A stretch of DNA of 64,000 bases from Monosporascus cannonballus (lineage: Eukaryota; Ascomycota; Sordariomycetes; Xylariales), in assembly GCA_004154925.1 (NCBI GenBank), contig QJNS01000216.1, positions 62,001 to 126,000 on the forward strand. Reading direction: 5' to 3'. Made by a program: the position numbers and the translations under genes. A model generated the notes under the pieces. That model was not told where the DNA came from and did no database searches. It saw nothing but the letters and a program-made list of their open reading frames with translations. This document shows, one piece after another, positions 12,801 through 26,400 of the stretch; positions within the stretch are counted from its first letter, which is position 1; each line of letters starts with the position of its first letter.

Positions 12801-15428
12801 CGTCTGCGTCTTAACGTTATAATATGCCGTTAATGATCGACTCTTGGGGGTATAGCGGGTTGGAAACCTGAGTTGCGTGCCAAAATAGTAGCACCCAGTT
12901 GTTCGTCGTCACTTCATCGTAGCCCAGCCTCCTAATCAAACAGAAAGTCTGACGTCAATCGGCGTCTAGTCAAGTGCGAAGTTTCCCTACTAAGCCCGCA
13001 TCTTGAAATCTATTGGCTCCTTTGCATCTTGGTTGTGGCTACCATCTTGCAAGGGCTATGAAAGGCCTCATTGGTCACCATAGTGAGGAGCTGACTGGTC
13101 TATGGTCGAGAAAATGATGATATCCTGCAGGTCTTGGCAATCACAAGGATAGCTCCGAGGTCCGAAGAGGAGAAAGACTTGCGAGCTCCCCGAAACTACC
13201 GGAGAAACGCGACGTGTGGAACACCGTTTCGACTCCGGATCCCGTCCTGTAGGGTTCGAGACCTAAGTACTAGGTAGGTACTATCATACCCAAGGTACTT
13301 AGCACCGAGTGGCGCACTTTCGTCTCGGTTCGTTAATTTCGAAGAACGCGACAAAATCTGACGCCATATGAGGTGTACTGGTGTCTATTGATTATCGGGC
13401 AAGGACCTTAAATATCCTTAGGTACGTGTGGTTATCTGGTATATGCATTCATAAGCACCGAGGCGTGATGTCAACGTGATCACTGATGGTGTCTCAAAAC
13501 CTGAGCGGCATTAGGTTGGTGGAGAAATTTCACGCAGACTCATGAAATTGTGAGGCGGCGGGGGGTGGTAGAGTTTTCCAGCTGCTTGGACGCGTGGGTA
13601 CTGTAAAAGAGAACAGGGACCCTCCTCAGGGGCTTGAGCGATGCTGCTGAGCTAAGCTTAATTTTTCTATGAGCGGGAGGGGCAGGGCATTATCACCAGT
13701 TCGGAAGCGTCTCTGGAGGCGGCAGAGCAACTGGCAAGCACCACACAGTCAGCCCAGGGCACAAATGCGAGTGCGAGCATGGAGACCTACACATTTGCAT
13801 CGGACCTGCTGTAGAGTTGGTTCCGCGCGGTCCTTGGCAGTGAAGACGGGAAGATATGGGACAATAAGAACCCTGCTTAGCCTGGAAGCTTGGGGAAAGC
13901 GTTGTTAGGCGTTATTAGATGAACCCATTGTTGCTATTTCAGGAACAAGCCGTCTCCGGCCACGATTAGGGCGCGGAGATGGCAATGATGCGGCAAATCA
14001 ACCCGTCGAACGCAGGTTTCGAAACAATACCAGAAATTGTTTCTCAAGAAGGAACGAGTCAACCAGAGGATCCAATCCGGAGTCCTTGTTGCCATGGTCT
14101 GCCGAGCTATCATATGCTCTGGTTGTTTTATGTTCCAGTCAGGAACCAACCCGCGCAATGGGTTGTAAGCAACTAACAAATCCAGGGCATTGATGCCATA
14201 GTAAGGCTCTCCCTTGACTCTTCGTATGCCAACTTCAACTCGTGTGTAGGTATTTATGGAAAAATAACAGATAACCGACCAGTGGGATACGAGTCGCTAA
14301 TTTTACAATGACGCCTTTGAAACACTGTTTCCGAGGGGTATGCATCTGCATTGCAGGTTTCAAGCGAGCATGCTTACAGCGCAAAGCGACAGATCAAGGT
14401 CGTGTCGTAAACTAGGCGATGTGGTTGGACCGAATCGAAACGTGGTACATGACTACGTTCAGCAAACTGTCCCTACCTATGCATGGCTACCAAATGGGAC
14501 GAGAGCTTTGGAAAAGGGGCTGTGATTGGTAGCGAGGAAGCTCGTGGAAGATCCCTATGGGGCATAATGCATGGACAGGGACAGGGACATTGACAGGGCA
14601 TGGCGAATGGCACCTTTGAATCGACTCCAGTACCTGGTTCGCCCACATCTCCTACTTTTTGGGGACCAGCTGCAAAGTGTGGCTGCTGCATAGAGGTCTA
14701 GGCATGTGTCTCGTGGCTGACATAATAATCTTTCTAAAAGTGCGGTTGCAGGGGTCTGCTCTCATGTGGTTCCGGGAATAACGATATAGATGAAGCGTCC
14801 CAATTTGGAAGTTCAAACAGTTTGCGTGCATGACAATCTGAGACTACCGATGATCGTGGCATCTCCTCGTCCTCTTTTGCTTAAGCTGTCCGTATCATAG
14901 ACGCCAGTAAAAGACCATGAAGGAAAGAGGCCTGATGAGAAGGACATATGTAAACCGCCAGAGCTAGACGAACTTTCTGCCCCTTGTGGGCTGCCCTGCG
15001 TGGCGGATGTCGGCACATTTGGAACATCTTGGCAGCGAACACAAAGGGTGCCGGTGCCCAACAGGATTCGACGTAATGGTGAGGTTGGTGATGCATCGTA
15101 AAAAGATGTTAGAGGTGGAAGTAGCCCAGAGAAAGCTCTTGCCGGATTTTCAGTTCACGTATATAGTACATCAAAAAAGGCGAGACCAAATCTCGGAAGG
15201 GGGTATAAACTCTCTTGTACGCCATGACCCATGTCCCTACCAGTCGATTTCCTGACTCCGTATGCACCTTGCCAAATAGCCATAGAGATAACTCCGAGTA
15301 AAAACATCACAAACCCGTTTGCTTAGGAAAGGGCTTCCCAAGTCGAGGTATCAACCCATGTTGTCCCGCCTCTTACAGCTTGCCCCATTCACATCTCACC
15401 ACTCGTAGAACATCGTAAACATAAAAAG
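9819..15428. other. 5.6-kb gene-free GC-balanced stretch
   Basis: The first few hundred bases must contain the APC2 promoter. No clear TATA box was assigned. Beyond that, open frames reach only about 100 codons, overlap on both strands and show no recognisable domain or linked splice sites. A perfect 8-bp hairpin (CACCTACA / TGTAGGTG, loop ACTG) lies at 10460-10479. I see no tRNA, no tandem repeat and no RIP signature. Confidence 0.6.
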
Positions 15429-16995
15429 TTACTCTCTGGGCACTGAGGAGTTTCGTCGTTGCTTGCACTTATCATGCAACATGTGGCCGTTGCGAGCCTG
15501 TTGATGCAGTTAGCATTGCGAATCCCGACACGCGCACCAGAGTACCACATACAGTTGTTCTCGTGAATTCTGCGCCGCAGTTGGGGCACGTAGCTTTGGC
15601 CGCGTGGCCCGACTTTTCCCTTTGGTGCCGTAGGAGATTGCTGAACGTTGAGAATTGACGCCCGTTGCACCCATGGTCCCAACATTGCGGTTTCGGTCGT
15701 GTCTGAACAACTCGAACGTGGCTTGGCTCTTGTGCTACACCGTTGCCGGAAGGTAGAACTGGTGGCACTGCGTAAATCATTCCCGGATCCGTCATAGAAG
15801 AAGCGCGGCTGCCATGATTCCAAGTTAGCGTACATTCGCGCTAGAGACAAAGGCACCCATACCCGTAATGTGGTGAAAGCCCCGGGGCAGAGGGAGGAGG
15901 GGTGAATCCAGGAGAGTAACTCATGTTCATGTAGTCGTTGGATGGCCTTTGATTGGAATAAGTTAGCATCTTAGAGACCTATATCTATCTCCCTATTAGA
16001 CTTACAGTGAGGAGAATGTAGCCGAGAAAAGGGGTGACGGTCCATGATCGGAGAGAGGAGGGGAAGTTGAGTACGCTGGAACGTACTGCTGGCTGGGAAC
16101 TGTCGTGACCGGTTCTGCGAGTAGAGATATCTGCGACGGTGCCGTCGTGTATATGGGCATGGTAGGCGCTGCAGAGAACTCGGACATCGTGACGGGCGGC
16201 GACGGAGACGAGGTGGAATAGGCTGAGTTCATACCGCGGCGGGCGCGTATTGAGGATTTTGAGTCCCTGCGGGCTAGATCCCGCTGCCTCTTCAACTCCC
16301 GCTGCTCTGGCGTCAGTGTCCCCCGGGGTGGGCTAGATGTGGCGGATCTAGAGCCGATCGGAGGAGTTAGGCTTGCATCAGAAACATGGCCGACAGAAGC
16401 CAAATCGTGACCCAACAGATCTGCTCCGGAATCAAGACCTTCGGCTGTCAGCACACTAATCCCTTCTTCGATGTCTCTGCTTGCATACCAGGCCAAGCAT
16501 AGGAAGAGCGGGGAACACCCATCTCTAGTCGGGGGTCATATGGCAAAGCTATGGCGCTAGACTTGACATTAGATTCTCTAGCTGCACGATGCTAGTTGTT
16601 AAATCGACTTACCTCATGTTTGACTCTGTCGTTGGTAAGGGAGAATCCCGGGGAGAGTAGTTTTGGGCTGGCGCGATACGCATCAATAGACCGCCGTGAG
16701 GTTGGCTTCGGTACTCCCCCCACTGCGAATTCGTGGCGCTCGAAGTCTGGTTTGCGAACGAAGGGTATGGAGCCGGCAGAGCTGTTGAAGAACTCGGCGG
16801 AGCCGAGCTAGTATACGAAGTGTATATCTCTGGTGAAGATGGCCGATTGTGGTTGATATTTGAACCGCCAGTTGAGTCGGCGAAGCCCAAGCTATTTGAT
16901 AATACTGTTGTCGTTGGGATAGAACTAAATGTCCTTGACCTACTTGGGAGTGAGCAGTGGGTTTCACGAGCGTGATTCGGTTCAGAATGGTCCAT
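15429..16995 (-). CDS. C2H2-type zinc-finger protein, five exons
   Basis: Exons: 16995-16613, 16476-16006, 15946-15863, 15808-15553 and 15497-15429, which together make 420 codons plus TAA. All four splices keep one frame. Introns 2-4 are 54-59 bp with GTAAGT, GTATGG and GTATGT donors and a CTAAC branch 15-20 bp before the acceptor. Intron 1 (136 bp) has two in-phase acceptors; using the upstream one (exon start 16524) adds 16 residues. The start CATCATGGACC is a good Kozak context. The first 300 residues are Ser/Pro/Thr-rich and low-complexity. A basic stretch ([19 protein letters not shown]) follows TPEQ. The C terminus carries a paired finger: [20 protein letters not shown], then [12 protein letters not shown] / [11 protein letters not shown], split by intron 4. 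This layout, a disordered N-terminal part with one C-terminal C2H2-like module, is common in fungal putative transcription factors. Target genes are unknown. Confidence 0.9.
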
Positions 16996-17489
16996 GATGA
17001 AGGATTAATAACACGGGGCAATTCTTGCAATAAAAACCACACATACACTTTCAACTAGTGCGTGGTGTTTGACTCTATGATGAGTTCTTCAGTGGACGGC
17101 TTCAGAGGCGAGGAGGCGAGCCGGCAAGGCTTGTCTTGAAGGACGTATAAGTAATGTCGTCGGAAGGAAGCTGTTGATATAGATGGAGTCGTAGAGAAGT
17201 CAGAAGAGGTTGTCCAGAGCCGATCCATGGGCCTTTAGTATTTAACAAGCTCTCAGCCTTAATGACAGTGCTGGAACCGAGACTCTGAAGCGGTTTATAA
17301 ACTCATTGAGGGGCTGTACACATGTGGAGTAGAGCAAGTCAACGGTCCCGACAGGGTCTGCGTCCAGGGTACTACAAGGGGAAAGGGACTCGAAGAACTC
17401 GGAGAAGCCAGAGTACTACCCGCGCTGAGAGCACAGAGTGATGTGTATGAATGTATCTATCTGTGTATGTACGCAAGAATAAAGACGGC

Positions 17490-17502
17490 GGGGGGGGGGG
17501 GG
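17490..17502. repeat. 13-base poly-G run
   Basis: Thirteen consecutive G residues lie about 500 bp upstream of the zinc-finger gene start. On the transcribed strand of that gene this reads as poly-C. It is a possible slippage site and prone to sequencing error. Confidence 0.9.
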
Positions 17503-20192
17503 ACCAGTAGTACCCTTGAAGCCACCAGCCTGTGAGCACTAGGTATCTTTTCGGATGAGGTGGAACTGTATAGGCGGGACAGAAGGGGGAGTGGAAGAGA
17601 AAAAATGGTCAATATACCTGGAGGGTATGGCAGGGGTATAGATGGAGCTGGAAGCAGGCTCCACAGGCTGGGACGTTTGTAGTGCAACCTATAGACGGGT
17701 GCACTAGCACACGGCGGAGAATGCTTGATTCTCCTTCGGTTCAACAGCCAGGACCTAGCGCCCGCCATCGTGGCTGTTTCCATGACAGGGTATAGGCAGA
17801 GAAGAAAACGGTAGACGAGGTGGTTGTTCCTGGCGTCTCATGCGGTGTATATCCCTCGATGCGGCAACTACAGGGCGTGTGGTGCGTCAATGGCGTGTAG
17901 TGGTCGGCCGAGTCTTTCTATTAGAGAAGTCCATGGGTGGGGAACCGAAAGGCTGGCTTGCCTATCTGCCTCATGTCTATCTTTATGAACGGGCAGTGCT
18001 AGAACGGGTGAAACAGCGTCTCTGCGCGGTTGGTGGTGAAGCAGCTCTGCTTCGCATTCGCAAGGCAGCCACCAATCTATCTACCTTTACATCTCACTTA
18101 TGATCTGATTACCAACACGTAGGGAGGTATTTCCGTAGCAGATAATCACTTGTCCCAGTTAATAGGTATTGGCCGATGAGGGTTCGATATGGGGGAAAGA
18201 GACAGTACAGGGGCAGTACTTTGGGTCCCAAGAAATGCGGCAGAGATAGATTACTGTTGAGCCAAACTAACTTGGTTCAAAAACAACCTGCTGCTCATCT
18301 CCCACAGTTGACTAGTGGGCTATTTAGATAGCGTCAAGACTGTAAGCGAGGTGGCTCATTCTTAGCGAACCCCAGCGCCCAACATCTAGAACTGGACATG
18401 GGCATGGGAGAGCGAAAGAAATACCTACCTGGAGGTGGGTAGCACTGAGATGAAATTGCATAGAATGTACGATGCACGTAGGATTTAAATCCCTGACGCC
18501 GTTCAACCTAAGCATGTATTGATAATATCACGCGTGGGAACTGCCAGGAGCGACAGGAGAGGAATGTCAAAATGTCCGGCGAGCTCAGAGAGACGTTCAT
18601 AAGAACGGGTTGCACAGACACTCGCGACTTCCAAGCGCTGGTGTCTAAGATATAGGGAGACCCCGCGGGGTGAAGGAAATTTGCGATTGGTGCTTACTGA
18701 ACGTTTACTCCAATTCACTGCATAAGCATACAAGGAACCCAAGAGCACAATTGGGCCACTTGAGGCCCATTCCATAAGACCAAGTACATAATGTATGGTA
18801 CAATCAGTACGTATGCTCGCACATAGATCTCCATTACCAGACACGTCGTGGACAAAATAATTGTCATACTTTACTCTTACCCCCTTAAACCTCAACGAAA
18901 TTATATTAATAAATAAGCCATTTTATATCGCCGGATATCAGAAAATATATTAATTAGTTATTATATACGCAAGGGAATAATGTCAATGACATTTTTTTAA
19001 GCCTCTTGGCTGATTTTTTACAATTTCTGCAAATAGTTGCATCGGAATTGGCTGTTCTGAGGCAGTCTGGGAGTGTGACAATATTTTTGTCCACGGCCTG
19101 CCAGACAAGGGTACCGTAAAGGAATCTCCGACATCTTGAGATCTGTAGTATGTGTATGTTAACGAACAGGAAATGGGTGGGTGGGTAGGTAATTGGTGCC
19201 GTACATGAGCGGATGCCCGTAATAGACAATGAGTGCACCTAACTTCATGAGACTGAGACATGTTGATTTCATGGTCCGTTAATAGCCCTGCAGTGATCTA
19301 ATGAAGTTAGCTATTCATTGCGGCGAGTGGAGTATCAAGAATAGAAATTTTAGACAGATGAGCTTCAAAAGAATGAGCCTTGCAGTAAGAAACCCCGCCC
19401 ACCCCAAAAATCTCAGGAAGAATGTCATGGTATGGGTACTCAGCTGGGTTTCCGGATACATGGCACTGGGCGGGCAGGCGGGAAGCGGCCCTGTGCTTCT
19501 TGAGCTGAGTCTTTTTCTCTTCGCCTAATCGCGGGCCAGCTGAGGGCCTGAGGGCGAACAATGCCAACGTGAGTGGGTAAAGAGAAAAAGGCATTCGCCT
19601 TGCTAGCGGACCCCTACTAGCTCTTCTTGGTAAGGCTGGCCAATTATAAAGTGCAACGCAGCCTTAAAAAGAACATTACCCGTAAGCATCACTAGACCAT
19701 TGGAGTACCCATCGACCAGCGTTTTTCTCCACAGATCTGAAACTACCTCAAGTCAGCAGTCAGCAGCGCCTCATATCGGCCCCATGTACAACCTACGCGT
19801 ACCAAGGTCATGCATGCTTCGATCCACAATGCCAATTCAAATCTCGTCAAGCGTTATCTATTTTTACACCATGCTCGAACCTTATGTGCTCTGGGGTAAC
19901 AGATCCCATATTCTTAGGTCAATGACAGTCTTTGAGTAAGGAATCTCGATATGACGGTGAATCTGTGCGCCCACGGTGATGGATAATGGCTCCAGAATAA
20001 CAGGAAGCCAGACGTCACATCGCGTTACATATCTACACGTAAGGAGATGCCCCGTCATGAGATCAACGCAAGCAAGATCTTCACCTCGGGAGAGCTCCAT
20101 TTGATCCTATCCGCTTACACGCTCCTAGAGACCATGTATCCTTGAGCTGGAGCAAAATCTAGATAAGGAAAACTAACATCGAGGTATGGCCG

Positions 20193-20256
20193 ATGTTGGC
20201 TCCTGGAAGGCGTAGGTGTCGTTTAACATGCCCCCTAGGAGGCACGGAGCCAACAT
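20193..20256. repeat. 11-bp inverted repeat
   Basis: ATGTTGGCTCC (20193-20203) is repeated inverted as GGAGCCAACAT (20246-20256) with a 42-bp spacer. A second inverted pair (20372-20407) follows about 115 bp later. No flanking target duplication was recognised. Confidence 0.6.
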
Positions 20257-20371
20257 TGACAGTGCATCATCCCCCTTGCGGATTGTGACGTATGCGATAT
20301 CATGGCAGTCGACTCTAAAGTCGTACCAACGCCTTCAGACGTCGGAAAACGGTGTAGATAGATAGGGAGAC

Positions 20372-20407
20372 TCCGTGTGGCTTACACCGGATTCTGAACC
20401 ACACGGA
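20372..20407. repeat. 9-bp inverted repeat
   Basis: TCCGTGTGG (20372-20380) and CCACACGGA (20399-20407) form a perfect 9-bp stem with an 18-base loop. It is isolated in gene-free DNA and its function is unknown. Confidence 0.6.
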
Positions 20408-23025
20408 CCCCCTTTTGATCCGTTCTCTCTGAAACTCCACGGGAATAGCATCCTTAGGGCTGACGAAGCGGGATACAGGAGCTGCTAGTTAAGAGAAGCC
20501 CATCTGTTGTTGAACCATTGATTCGACGTACTGTGCTTAATTCGGAAGGCATGTCCCGTTTATAGTGATCACGGACTAAGAATAGATTGAAGGCTATGCA
20601 ATATCAGGTCGGCAATGGCGGGTTAGGCGTACAGGAAGCTATTCTACACTAGCGAAGCGAGAGAGCTCGGCCGGAGCATCCTCGTAACCGCGAGTAATGT
20701 TGCCGAACCATGTGCAGAAGACCAACGATATGGGGAGGGCCGCTTCGCGTCTAACGATACGTAACATTACGCCTTTGTCTCCCACCGCTCCCTATTCCTC
20801 AACAACTTCTCAGACTCTTCCTTGTTTGAAGTCTGTAGTTGCCGGATCGCCAGTTGGTTACATTGCAAGTCCGGCTAGAGATTGCCAACAGCTGGTTGTA
20901 TTTATCACGACGGAATCTAACTGTTGATCCGAAGGTAGCATCAGAGGGGCCGGCTAACCAAGCCAATAATCGGGGGTCGGACGTACGCATCGGCGGACCA
21001 TCGGCGGGCGAAGCCGACTCTGGCAGGAGACGGTAGGTGTGCCTTGTCAGAGTAGCTACTGCGACTAACGATATGACCTACATGCTTGGGCTGCCGCGAT
21101 AGAGCACAAGGTACGAGATACAGGCCCAATGATTCTCCGCCATTATCTATTCGGCCTCTTAGCGTCCTATTAAGCCGAGTAACAGGAGACCGTTCGATTT
21201 GTGAAGTTCAAGTCCCTTCATAATCTAGTATAGTAGATGGTATGAATAGAGTCGGTCAGGAGTCGGTCCAAACCCCGACCTGTCGGGAAGGAAGAAAAGA
21301 GTGGTGACGGCTGCAGTCTGTAGAGTGGCTCGTGGCCTTCCGGGATGTCACGGGTCCGGCCCCACACAAGCCCGAAGCTAAGTCAGCTGAGCCCCGCCCA
21401 GCCGCCCCAATGGTCTACACAGTGGGATCTACTCGGGACAGTGTGGAAGGATATACTGTCCTCCGGCGCTACACAAATCCCGTGGGGACACAAGAATGCA
21501 TTGTGTCGCGTCGCTGAACGTTCCCCTTCACTCCGCATGCTATCAAATTACCCGATCAGGCAGTCCTATATTGGCCGCCTTTAAATCCGGAGCTTGGATG
21601 ATCCCGTATGCGCATGTAATTTCGCATTCGAATACATACTTCTAACGGGGCGTTCTTAAACGTCTGCCTGGAGTTTTAAGTCTCCACTGTCGCAATGGAG
21701 ACCGGAGCCAGATCTCATTGGGGGTTCGTATAAGGTGGAGGTTCAAATCGGCGAAATCTATCGCATCTCGACTTCCGACCTGCTACTTTCAGCTAAGCAG
21801 CTGGTAAGGCTGGAGGGCTACATCAGCTTCGTCTGTGCAGAAAGCGGAAAGCCTCACTGTGTACTACATATGCCGATCGCCGATGGTACACACCCGCGGA
21901 GGAAGTGATCTAAGACATACTTGGTGATTGTATCATGGGAAGTCGCATACACTATGTCGAGTAGAGTGGAATGGTTACGGAAGATCCATTGTCGATCATC
22001 CACTTGTCGCCGTCGCCCGCCATTAGAATGTATTGATGATGTCCCGCGGCGGTTGTCGTCCAGAATGTTATCATGCCGCTATTGCTTTCGAGGCCTTGGC
22101 AGCCCTGATTATCTCCCCAAAGCTACCATACCTGCATCCATATGAGTGGCCTTAGGTATCATCGCTTGCCGAAAGCGGTAGCTTTCTGCGAAGGGACAGC
22201 ATCGTATTTCATTGGCAAAGCGATCGCATATTCTAGACCGGCTCATCTCGAATCCACTTTGAGTTCATCATGTTGCGCGGAGATACGTGGGTATACCTAG
22301 ATGCATGAAGACTGACCTGGGCGGGTGAAGCTGCTGGCTGGGACATGTACAGTATTTACCGTAGGTCTACTTTGCTCCATAGGCAAGGGCCCTTCGGAAA
22401 CGTGAGCTTGCGGATCGTTCGATTATGAAATGCCCCTGTTCACTCGAGTAGGGGGCTTATTTTACCTTGCCTACTATAGGCATAGTTTATGTATGGTGGT
22501 TACTCTGTTATCGCGATAAGCCATGGCGGAGACTCGCTACATTGATCGTCTGGTTTTCTTGGTGTTAGATCTTCGAGGCTTTTGTGAGTGGTGGATTTGT
22601 CATTATCTAGGTACCTACCTACTTTAAGTAGGTAAAGTACATGCTCGTACGGTGAGCATGAGGCCAACAGTCATCCATACGCACATGCAATTGTACTTAT
22701 GCGTAGGTGTACTTAGTGTGTTATCAGGTCGCATATGTGTAAATGTTCAAACGTCCATCCGTGGAGAGTTGATAATCCAGGGAGACTTGTGGCGGCGGCC
22801 ATTCCCGTGGTACAAGCGTCTTAGGATAGCGATTGGTCAGCATTGCGAGGCGGCTCTTCACTGGTTCATAAGCCGCTATTCATATCAAGTCGCTTGATAA
22901 GCATCGAACACCCCGTCAAAACGACATATTTCTAGACCGACACCTGTTTCCCCCCTTACACGCCCACTCAAAGAAATGTTCCACAAGAAGAATTGATATG
23001 CACACCGACTTTCTAGAAAACAGCC

Positions 23026-23466
23026 ATGCCACCCACCCGCCTATATTACAGCGCCTTCAGCGAGTTGCTTGCCGCCTCAACAGCGCTGAAGTCTCTATTT
23101 TCCCTTATCGAAAAGGCGGGCAACGAATCGTTTATGCTCGCGATGCTCAGCTATTTCTCCGAACTAGCGGGTGATGGTCTAGATGATATCCGAAAGGTAT
23201 GTTCTTCCCCTTCCCCTCAGTTATACTGCATAGAATGTGTAACTAATCCTCATCACGGTCGCCATGAATCATCCAAACGGTGGCAATTACAACGCTTAGA
23301 ATTGTCCAATGGAGCTCCTGATATCGAACACAATTCGTTATGCTCTTTCTCTCTGCCGGTGCGCTCTGTACGAGTTGAACGCCGACTTTTCAAGGCGACG
23401 CTACTTTTTCTCCGCAAAAAAAAGCGCCAGATTGATGATGCAGTGAGCCTCTCCTGGGTAGTGTGA
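23026..23466 (+). CDS. Weak candidate hypothetical ORF
   Basis: An open frame of 146 codons starts in a good context (ACAGCCATGCC). The first 58 residues are a plausible soluble helical sequence (SELLAASTALKSLFSLIEKA). A GGTATGT donor-like site follows at about 23197 and an ACTAATCC branch-like site about 50 bp further on. The rest of the frame is less protein-like, so a spliced product is as likely as the open frame. I recognise no domain. It could equally be a chance ORF or a gene relic. Confidence 0.2.
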   Translation: MPPTRLYYSAFSELLAASTALKSLFSLIEKAGNESFMLAMLSYFSELAGDGLDDIRKVCSSPSPQLYCIECVTNPHHGRHESSKRWQLQRLELSNGAPDIEHNSLCSFSLPVRSVRVERRLFKATLLFLRKKKRQIDDAVSLSWVV

Positions 23467-26400
23467 TGATCGGCCGGCTTCATGGGTCTTCTCTCCGAAA
23501 GTCTCCAAACCTTGCAAACTCGGCCGTTAGGACCATGCTATCGCCCGCTACGGCTCGCCCACTAACCCTACTAAGTTAGCCGCTGGGTACCTAAGAGCTG
23601 TAGGTAACCTTACGACGGGCCTGCGAGTCATGAAATAACCACATCAACCCTATCTCCAAATAGGCCAACATTCTAACCGGAAGGGCGTTCCACCCCGCGT
23701 TTAACGTCGGCCTACCACTGTCGATATGAAGGGCTCTTGAATCTATGCCTATTCGGCTAACATCTGTACACCTTGATGTCTTTCATTCCGGAGCCGCCTC
23801 ATACTCGAACTCCCAAGCTGCTTTTTCATGATGAGACGGACACTCGAAGCTGACCCCTTTTTTCTTTTCGTATTTTCTGCCCCTTTTGAGGACTTGCTAT
23901 GGGCTTTTGGGGAGGCTGCTGGCCATATTGTCAGCCGTCAACATAAGTAATGTCTTGGTGAGCCGTCTACCAATTCGAGTGAGAAGTACTCACGTTCTGC
24001 GGACAGGGTTCGTCAATGCACCTCACCCAATCAGTTGATTTTGTAAACTTATTATTGGCTCAGAGACCCATGGTTAATGAATCGGTTGTCCCTCATACTT
24101 CGGTTTCCAGAGCACGTAAGAGGTTACATGATACGTATGGTATTATTACTGCATGAGAACGACAGCCAAGGACCATCCCTGCGAATTTTGACATCACTGG
24201 GGAATATGGGCGACCAGGGACTGCTAGTCTGCAATGTACTGTACTGGCTGAAAGCTTGGCTGCCCGCTCACGTTTTTTCCACGCGTCTCCAGTCCGCCGT
24301 AACGGCGCATGCAACGCCAGCAGCATACCTTATTGCTCCCAAATGCAACGGTGAAGGTCTCCAATCCAGGTACGATGTTTCACCCACGCTCAGCTAGGTG
24401 CATATTTGCCCGCAGCTGAGAGTCCGAGCCCCACAGTCACCAACGATCATGTCACATCTGCGACACTCCTTAGGGCGGGGAGTATGACGTGCAACAACCT
24501 GCTTTGTGCAAATAAAGCAAACGGCTGGACTGGTCCTCAGCTCATATGGAGTGTCTTATGCACTCGTTTCGCCCACAATTACATTCACCTGCCTTCATTG
24601 ACATTCATTGTTCAAAAAGCATTATTGCCTAGTATTAGCCCCATCACGAGTGACGTGATTCGCGCGATTCAAGCAGTGGATTCCGCAAATGAGATGAGAT
24701 AAACAAGACCGTCTCGGCCGTTACTGCGCCGCCTACGTAGTAGTTAATATGTATGGCACTTTTGATACTAGCGGGTTCGTTTGCCGTCGTCTCCACTGCC
24801 GCTACCTAAGTACTGTTTCTCTACTTCCCCCTTGGTTCGTAGCGTTACAAATTAGGAGTGGTCCTTCCCTAAAGCGGGACTTCTTCGCTCATGCAGCAAT
24901 AATATACTAAAGCCAGCCTAGCCAATAGCCAGAGTCGACGGCCGCGTAGCAGTACATACGACCCCCATGTTTTATTGTGGGACGAGCCTGTATTTATGGA
25001 GCTCCTGGGCTAGGCTCATACAGGTCACAATGGGTATTTTCAGTTAGTTACCTCCACTGCCCTGCAAGATTCCTTAAACAGCTAGGATTTATGCTCCCAT
25101 ACCTTCGGTACCAAAAAAACATCCATCAATTCATTTGCAACTTCTCACACTCCTAACGTAATGCTTTACTACGTATTCTCTCCCACTTATTGTAGGCGTT
25201 CAGCAGGTTTAAGTGACGGAGAGGATAGCAAAGGCGTTATATTTGATATATGCAAGCCAAGCTCTAATACTTATTGGGATAACGCGTAAATGGCTTCACT
25301 TGCGTTGAAATCGCGTTATGTATCATAAAGAGGAAAGGGGTACAGCTTACGAAAATTGCTGTCGTTGGTGATGTTGCCTCGATGTTAATTCCCATACAAA
25401 TTGTATGGGGATCTACATCGTAACCGTATTTGGGAAATAGTGGACTGGTGGAGGTAACTCACTAAATATACCCTGGCGACTCGTAGAAGTGACAACCCAA
25501 CAGCAAAACTTCTGGAATGGCAAAATCTTTGGTTATAACAAGTAGGCGTCTCCGGATAAGAGATCCCGACGTTCTCTCGGGGTTCGTCAACGACAAAATC
25601 CCCAACTGGACTAGTGGTCGAGTACAACTGGAAGGAGCAAGAATACGCGAGGCTATAATGAAGTGGAACCAGAGCCTCACGTGGCCATAAGAAGTTCCTG
25701 TGTCATAACGCAAGGGCAACTGGATGCTATGCACATACCACTTTCGCATGGGCTTCTATTTTTGCGTCATCTCCTAACGGTAACAGGCGGGTTGCAGACG
25801 AATTTCAAGGTACATAACTAATGTATGTCAGATGTTGCAACTTAGCTTGTAGGGCCTGGGTAAGACACGTCTACCCCTTTCTGTAGCTCTCCCCTCGTCC
25901 CGCGTGAGCCATCCCCATGCCGTTGGTTTCCTATCTGCTCTGGTTTGGGAAGCGCCGCAGGTGGCCGGCGGTGGTCCTCGCCGACCATAGGGCCCGCCTC
26001 GGTAGGCTGCTGCTGGCACGTGGGTTCCCGGTAGTTGCATGCCCAGGTGTCGTCGTCTCATGGGTGATAAACTCGGGACCGGGAGGCCAGGGCAGATGCC
26101 CATGGGTCCTAGTGATGCTGCCCATTGCTTGCTTGCGGTCTGAACGCCGAGCTTTTCGTATTGCTGTCAAGAGCTCTACTTCTGGCAACTCACCTACCCT
26201 CTTCCCCCTCATCCGGTCTACCATTATTAACTGTCCCTGCTAGCGCCTCGATCGAGACGCTTGCGTATGTGGGTAAGTTCGACCAACAGCCTATTGTAAT
26301 ATCGGGGGGCCCTTCCACAGGGATAGCGAATTCGACGACCTTTTCGACACAGAAGGCCCGCGGGAATGTAGTAGAATCATGTGAATATCTTCGCAAGGCC

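Noticed and set aside
13250..13265. B-box-like GGTTCGAGACC
   Set aside because: No A box at tRNA distance upstream and no stable T-stem, so it is not a tRNA gene.
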